From Candidatus Eisenbacteria bacterium (GTDB lineage Bacteria > Eisenbacteria > RBG-16-71-46 > JAFGJU01): a stretch of 64,000 bases of DNA. The stretch spans positions 61,001-125,000 of the forward strand of contig JAPLKG010000005.1 in assembly GCA_026388185.1 (NCBI GenBank). Reading direction: 5' to 3'. The position numbers and the translations under genes were made by a program. Positions 59,136 through 64,000 of this stretch are shown here, one piece after another. Every line of letters begins with the position of its first letter. The first letter of the stretch is position 1. The notes under the pieces are model-generated. The model was not told the DNA's origin and ran no database searches. It was given only the letters and a program-made list of their open reading frames with translations.

Positions 59136-59999
59136 ATGCATAACGAGGAGCTTGTAGAGAGAATAGCGAGAGAGGTGCTACGGAGGCTCGATGTAGGCCA
59201 GTCGGTTCGACCGGAGACCGACGAAGTCTGCTACAGATGTATCGGCTGCGGTCAGTGCGTCACGCGCAGGCCCGGTGCCGTGGCGGCGCTCCTCGACGCG
59301 GGAGCTTCCAGGGTTTCCTCTACGATTGGCGTCACTCCCAGAGATGCGGCGGTAGCCTCTCTCATAGATCACACGCTCCTAAAACCTGACGCCACCACGG
59401 ACGACATAGCGAAATTGTGCGACGAGGCCATCAAGCATGGCTTCGCGGCCGTATGCGTTCAGCCGTGGCACGTGCGCCTTGTTGCAGAGAGACTGGACAG
59501 GGCCGGCGCGAGAGTGAAGGCCTGCTCGGTGGCAGGTTTTCCTCACGGTGCCAATCGCAGCGACGTGAAGGCGTTTGAAGCAAAGCGAGCCGTCGGTGAC
59601 GGGGCGAGGGAAGTGGACATGGTGATAAACGTGGGCGCACTGAGATCCGGAGACTACCGCTACGTGGAGAATGATGTGAGGGGCGTCGTGGAAGCGTGCG
59701 GGAGGGGTGTGGTCACGAAAGTCATCCTGGAGACGGGGTATCTCAACGATGAAGAGAAGATAAAGGCGTGCGCTCTGACCAAGGCCGCGGGCGCGAGCTT
59801 CGTGAAGACTTCGACGGGCTTTGGACCCAGGGGCGCGAGCGTTGAGGACATACGGCTGATGAGGAAGGTCGTCGGCGAGGAGATGGGAGTGAAGGCCGCG
59901 GGCGGTATCAAGACGGCAGAGGATTTGAAGAAAATGGTGGAGGCCGGAGCGACCCGCATAGGCACGAGCGCGAGCATAAAGATAATAGGATCTGCGTGA
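59136..59999 (+). CDS. deoC: Deoxyribose-phosphate aldolase with N-terminal extension
   Basis: A 287-residue class I aldolase cleaving deoxyribose 5-phosphate to acetaldehyde and glyceraldehyde 3-phosphate. The core (about residues 70-287) has IDHTLLKPDAT, KACSVAGFPHG, EVDMVINVGAL, VTKVILETGYL, SFVKTSTGFGP (Schiff-base Lys) and VKAAGGIKT (second Lys). The first about 65 residues are extra. MHNEELVERIAREVLRRL is an amphipathic helix resembling the encapsulation peptides of microcompartment enzymes. CYRCIGCGQC (Cys 32, 35, 38, 41) is a four-cysteine metal motif. No shell-protein gene is in the window. Confidence 0.92.
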   Translation: MHNEELVERIAREVLRRLDVGQSVRPETDEVCYRCIGCGQCVTRRPGAVAALLDAGASRVSSTIGVTPRDAAVASLIDHTLLKPDATTDDIAKLCDEAIKHGFAAVCVQPWHVRLVAERLDRAGARVKACSVAGFPHGANRSDVKAFEAKRAVGDGAREVDMVINVGALRSGDYRYVENDVRGVVEACGRGVVTKVILETGYLNDEEKIKACALTKAAGASFVKTSTGFGPRGASVEDIRLMRKVVGEEMGVKAAGGIKTAEDLKKMVEAGATRIGTSASIKIIGSA

Positions 60000-60028
60000 C
60001 GGTCTGATACGCTTTTGGAGAGGATTTG

Positions 60029-61336
60029 ATGAACGCTTGCCAGATAATTGCCAAGAAGAGAGACGGGAAACCCATTACGGAAGAGGAAATCCAGTTTTTC
60101 ATCAAGGGTTTTGCGGAAGGGGCCGTTGCCGACTACCAGATGTCGGCGTTCCTGATGGCGGTGTTTTTCAGGGGCATGGGCTTGGAGGAGACCGTGAGCC
60201 TTACGCGGGCCATGATAAACTCCGGCAAGGTACTGGACCTCGGGGGCATAGAAGGGAAGAAGGTCGACAAGCACAGCACCGGCGGGGTGGGAGACAAGGT
60301 CTCGCTCGTGCTTGCGCCTCTTGTTGCCTCGGCGGGCGTAAAGGTGCCGATGGTGTCGGGAAGGACTCTCGGTCACACCGGCGGCACTCTGGATAAACTT
60401 GAGTCCATTCCTGGGCTCAAGACCCTCCTCACATCAAAGGAATTTGTTGAGATCGTGGGCAGCGTTGGGTTTGCCATAGCCGCCCAGAGTGACGAGTTCG
60501 TGCCCGCAGACCAGGGAATGTACGCCCTTCGAGGAGTGACCGGCACGGTAGAATCCGTTCCCCTCATCGTCAGCAGTATCCTCAGCAAGAAGTTCGCCGC
60601 AGGAATAGACGCGATCGTTTTTGACGTAAAATGTGGCGGCGGCGCTTTCATGCTGGACATCTCCGAGGCCGAGAAACTCGCACGAGAGCTTGTTCGTGTC
60701 ACCGCATTGCTTGGTAAGACGGGCAGGGCCCTTATCACAAATATGGATGAACCTCTCGGGTGCGCCGTCGGAAATGCCCTGGAAGTCAAGGAAGCCCTTG
60801 AGTGCTTGCGGGGTGAAGGGCCCAGTGACCTCCGTGAACTCACGATTGAGCTGGCAATTGAAATGCTCCTTCTCGCCGGTGCCGAGAGTGACCGCGGAGA
60901 CGCTAGAAATCGTCTGGAGAGATTACTTGATTCAGGCAAGGCCCTCGAGAAATTCCGGCAATTCGTCGAGGCGCAGGGTGGAGAGGTCGGAGTGGTGGAC
61001 GAGACGTCGCTTCTTCCTCGCGCGCCGCGGGTCGAGACGGTCGTCGCTGAGCGCGACGGCTTTGTGTCTAGCATAGACGCACGAGCCCTTGGCGAATTGT
61101 GCATCGACATGGGCGGTGGGCGACGCTTGCGCAATGACGAAGTGGACAAGTCGGTGGGGTTCTTGCTGAGAGCCAAGGTCGGGGACAAAGTCTCTGGTGG
61201 AAGCCCCCTGGCGGACGTTCACTTCAATCCTGCTCGCGGGAACGTCACGAGGAAGGTGGGCGAGGCCTTCAAGTTGAGTGAGCAGGCCGCGCAGAGACGA
61301 AAGCTAGTCTTGAGCAGATTGCCCTCCGCCGGCTAG
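60029..61336 (+). CDS. deoA: Pyrimidine-nucleoside / thymidine phosphorylase
   Basis: A 435-residue enzyme that splits thymidine, uridine or deoxyuridine with phosphate to the free base and (deoxy)ribose 1-phosphate. QFFIKGFAEGAVADYQMSAF and MGLEETVSLTRAM open the alpha domain; VDKHSTGGVGDKVSLVLAP near 88 binds phosphate; SGRTLGHTGGTLDKLE near 118 and DVKCGGGAFM near 205 complete the site. Start ATG 60029 has GGAGAGGA upstream. It lies 29 bp after deoC and completes deoB-cdd-deoC-deoA. Confidence 0.92.
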   Translation: MNACQIIAKKRDGKPITEEEIQFFIKGFAEGAVADYQMSAFLMAVFFRGMGLEETVSLTRAMINSGKVLDLGGIEGKKVDKHSTGGVGDKVSLVLAPLVASAGVKVPMVSGRTLGHTGGTLDKLESIPGLKTLLTSKEFVEIVGSVGFAIAAQSDEFVPADQGMYALRGVTGTVESVPLIVSSILSKKFAAGIDAIVFDVKCGGGAFMLDISEAEKLARELVRVTALLGKTGRALITNMDEPLGCAVGNALEVKEALECLRGEGPSDLRELTIELAIEMLLLAGAESDRGDARNRLERLLDSGKALEKFRQFVEAQGGEVGVVDETSLLPRAPRVETVVAERDGFVSSIDARALGELCIDMGGGRRLRNDEVDKSVGFLLRAKVGDKVSGGSPLADVHFNPARGNVTRKVGEAFKLSEQAAQRRKLVLSRLPSAG

Positions 61337-61365
61337 CAATTCCGGCGAACAGCCATGACGCACCT

Positions 61366-63468
61366 TCACGCGCCCTCTTTCTTGGGTTTTCTCCTCATCA
61401 GTTCTTCCGAAAGATCCTTGCGTGATTGGCCTCCGGCGTGCATGTAGCAGAATTCCGTAGGCTCTTCCCCCTCGCGGAAGACCTCCGTGGTTTTCTTCGG
61501 GCAGGTGTCGAGTGCCAGCAGACCCGACTTTGCGCAGATTTCCACAAAGGTCACACCCTCGGGCACAGGGAAATCCGTGAACTTGTAGAGGCTGCTCGCG
61601 GCCAGCATGATGTCGGTCCATATCGGGAGAGCGACCCTGTTGCCTGTCATACCGGGGCCGAGGGGTTTCTTCTTGTCAAAACCCACCCAGACTCCCGCTA
61701 CGATCTGAGGAGTGAAGCCAACGAACCAGGCGTCCGTGAAATCATCGGTCGTTCCGGTCTTTCCTGCCGCAGGTTCGAGGAAGCCCCTCAGCCTTGCGTC
61801 GTAGCCTGTTCCGTGGTTGATCACGCTCTCGAGCATGTTCGTCATTATGTAGCTGGTTTGAGCGCTCAGAGCCTCCTCGGTGCGAGCCCTGTTCTTCTCG
61901 AGCGCGTTTCCTTCTTTGTCCTCCACTCTGAGCACCATGATCGGTTCGGCTCTTATGCCCTGGTCCGCAAACACTGCAAAGGCCGAGGTGAGCTCGATCA
62001 GCGAGACCTCCGAAGTTCCCAGCGCAATCGTAAGATCATTTGCTATGGGTGAACGCACCCCCATTCTTCTTGCATACGAAGCCACCGTCGTCGGCCCCAG
62101 ACTCCTCAGAAGCTTGATCGCCGGGATGTTTATCGACTGCTGAAGCGCGTACCTCAGCGTTACGGGTCCCCTGAATGTGGCGTCGTAGTTCTGAGGCGTC
62201 CAGAACCTGCCTCCCGCTCCCAAGAAATTCACGGGTTCGTCTTCAATCAAGTCCGTCGGCTTGAATTGGTTGTCAATGGCGGCGGTATAGATGAAAGGCT
62301 TGAAGGCAGAGCCGGGCTGGCGCTTGGCTTGAATGGCGCGATTAAAGGGACTGTCCCTGAAATCCCTGCCCCCGATCAGCGCTCTGACATAGCCATTGCG
62401 AGGATCGATCATCACGACCGCGCCCTGGACGTAGGAAGTAAAATCACTTTGTCTGGCCCTGGTCTGCTCTTCCGACGTCAGCTCGCAGCGCTGCACTTTG
62501 TATTGCATCGTCTTCTCGAGCTCACACAAGTCCTTCTCGAAAACCATTTCAGCGGCTCTCTGCAGATTCAGATCAAGCGTCGTGTAGACCTTGAGGCCGC
62601 CCTCGTAGATCTGGTTGGTTCCGTATCTCTCGTCCAGATACTGTCTTACGGCCTCGATGAAGTAAGGCGCCTGATTTGCGCTCATCCTGCCCGGAGTCAC
62701 CCCGAGCGGGGCGTCCGCGGCAGAACTGTATTCTTCTTTGGTGATAATGCCTTCGTCCCTCATCACACTCAGGACAAGGTTCCTCCGTCTCAGAGCCACT
62801 TCTGGGTGACGTCTCGGAGAATACTCCCTCGGATTTCTTGGCAGGCCGGCAAGCAGAGCGCACTCCGGAAGGTCGAGCTCCTCTATGTTCTTGCCGAAGA
62901 ATATGCGCGAAGCAGCCTGCACCCCGTATGCGCCGTCGCCGAAGTAGATCTGGTTAAAGTACATCTGCAGAATCTCGTCCTTCGAATACATCCTTTCTAT
63001 TCTGAGGGCGAGTATTGCCTCCTTGATCTTTCTACTCATGGTTCTTTCGCGAGTGAGGAAGAGGTTTCTGGCGAGCTGCATCGTTATGGTGCTTGCTCCC
63101 TCGCGGACCTTTCCCGCGAAGGTATTCTTGACGGCGGCACGTCCTATTCCAAAAATGTCAATGCCCCAGTGCCTGCGGAACTGTCTGTCTTCGACAACGA
63201 TTATTCCGTTGACCAGATTGCCGGGAATTCTGTTGAGCGGCACGAGGGAACGGTTCTCCTTGAAGAACTCGTGGACGAGCTTTCCGCTTGCGTCGTATAC
63301 TTCAGTCTTGACAGCGGGTTCAATGGTTTGTAGCTTTTGGGGCGAGGGAAGTCCCATGCTGGCCCAACGGAACGCACTGAAGAGGATGCCGGCCAGGAGA
63401 AAGAGGGACATCACCAGAAAGGAAACGGTGTACTTTGTGTAGACGCTTCTGGCGCGTGTTTCTTTCAT
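61366..63468 (-). CDS. Class A penicillin-binding protein (PBP1A type)
   Basis: A 700-residue bifunctional peptidoglycan synthase. One N-terminal membrane helix (about 14-33) anchors it. The glycosyltransferase domain has EDRQFRRHWGIDIFG near 93, GASTITMQLARNLF and RKIKEAILALRIERMYSKDEIL. The transpeptidase domain has RQPGSAFKPFIY (SxxK) near 382, QQSINIPAIKLL (SxN) and AGKTGTTDDFTDAW (KTG) near 567. All catalytic motifs are intact. It is convergent with deoA and divergent from tyrS. Confidence 0.93.
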   Translation of the reverse strand: MKETRARSVYTKYTVSFLVMSLFLLAGILFSAFRWASMGLPSPQKLQTIEPAVKTEVYDASGKLVHEFFKENRSLVPLNRIPGNLVNGIIVVEDRQFRRHWGIDIFGIGRAAVKNTFAGKVREGASTITMQLARNLFLTRERTMSRKIKEAILALRIERMYSKDEILQMYFNQIYFGDGAYGVQAASRIFFGKNIEELDLPECALLAGLPRNPREYSPRRHPEVALRRRNLVLSVMRDEGIITKEEYSSAADAPLGVTPGRMSANQAPYFIEAVRQYLDERYGTNQIYEGGLKVYTTLDLNLQRAAEMVFEKDLCELEKTMQYKVQRCELTSEEQTRARQSDFTSYVQGAVVMIDPRNGYVRALIGGRDFRDSPFNRAIQAKRQPGSAFKPFIYTAAIDNQFKPTDLIEDEPVNFLGAGGRFWTPQNYDATFRGPVTLRYALQQSINIPAIKLLRSLGPTTVASYARRMGVRSPIANDLTIALGTSEVSLIELTSAFAVFADQGIRAEPIMVLRVEDKEGNALEKNRARTEEALSAQTSYIMTNMLESVINHGTGYDARLRGFLEPAAGKTGTTDDFTDAWFVGFTPQIVAGVWVGFDKKKPLGPGMTGNRVALPIWTDIMLAASSLYKFTDFPVPEGVTFVEICAKSGLLALDTCPKKTTEVFREGEEPTEFCYMHAGGQSRKDLSEELMRRKPKKEGA

Positions 63469-63660
63469 CGAAAGATCTTCCCCCTGTGTGCGCTGGACCT
63501 TTTCTTTGCTCTCTGGCCTTATCGGGCAGGTTCTGCGGAACCGTCACGATCAAACAGACGTGCCTTTTGTTCACTTTAGTCCATTGTGATAGCCGAATCA
63601 AGGGGTAATGCGGCCAGGCGACCACGCGGAGCGTTGAACCGCAGAGTGATGGATACCTAG

Positions 63661-64000
<340 letters not shown>

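Overview
The window reads as DNA from an anaerobic, diderm bacterium, most like the uncultivated FCB-group lineages (Eisenbacteria / KSB1 / WOR-3 style). The signs are a BamA/TamA-like outer-membrane protein, a large secreted protein ending in a FlgD-Ig / Por-type sorting domain, an outer-membrane protein with thrombospondin type-3 repeats, rubrerythrin, molybdenum hydroxylases and BadF/HgdC-type activases. This is inference from gene content; no marker gene was compared. The stretch from about 14.2 to 20.4 kb looks different by eye (many GCGCG-rich codons, Chloroflexi-like intergenic DNA), so transfer or a composite contig is possible.

Layout. 1-3.8 kb (leftward): SsnA-like amidohydrolase running off the left edge, and a dihydropyrimidine-dehydrogenase-like flavo-Fe/S protein. 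4.1-6.9 kb: small envelope proteins and a BamA-like barrel. 7.0-14.1 kb (leftward): a defence island with a broken MazF-type toxin-antitoxin pair, a complete QatABCD anti-phage operon, a small zinc-ribbon protein and a HEPN-like protein with several zinc ribbons. 14.4-20.3 kb (leftward operon): ATCase-like protein, YgeW-like knotted carbamoyltransferase, carbamate kinase, threonine-synthase-like protein and a second fold-type-II PLP enzyme. 20.6-31.5 kb (rightward, divergent from the previous operon): MocA-like cytidylyltransferase, two complete three-subunit xanthine-dehydrogenase-family enzymes, a Tat-exported DUF362 protein and a DUF6599 protein. Then CyaB/CYTH and rubrerythrin. 32.9-41.4 kb (leftward): a 1441-residue double-activase/dehydratase fusion, the same modules again as three separate genes, and endonuclease III. 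41.8-49.1 kb (rightward): FG-GAP protein, stand-alone GyrA C-terminal pinwheel, acidic microprotein, deoxyhypusine-synthase-like protein, agmatinase, RlmI-like methyltransferase and TSP3 protein. 49.2-55.5 kb (leftward): MazG, DUF885 peptidase and the large secreted protein. 56.0-61.3 kb (rightward): alanine racemase, mini-Tudor protein, and a nucleoside catabolism operon (deoB, cdd, deoC, pyrimidine-nucleoside phosphorylase). 61.4-63.5 kb: class A PBP. 63.7 kb to the end: start of tyrS.

The most coherent theme is N-heterocycle catabolism. Amidohydrolase, DPD-like reductase, two Mo hydroxylases with a cofactor-maturation gene, two carbamoyltransferases, carbamate kinase and two PLP enzymes resemble the genes of the E. 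coli ygeW-ygeX-yqeA-ygfJ-ygfK-ssnA-xdhD region, a region linked to anaerobic purine/urate breakdown. The expected logic is ring opening to ureido compounds, phosphorolysis to carbamoyl phosphate, ATP from carbamate kinase, and deamination of the remaining diamino acid by a PLP lyase. The nucleoside operon on the right would supply bases and feed deoxyribose and ribose into central metabolism. No transporter or transcriptional regulator for this pathway was seen in the window.
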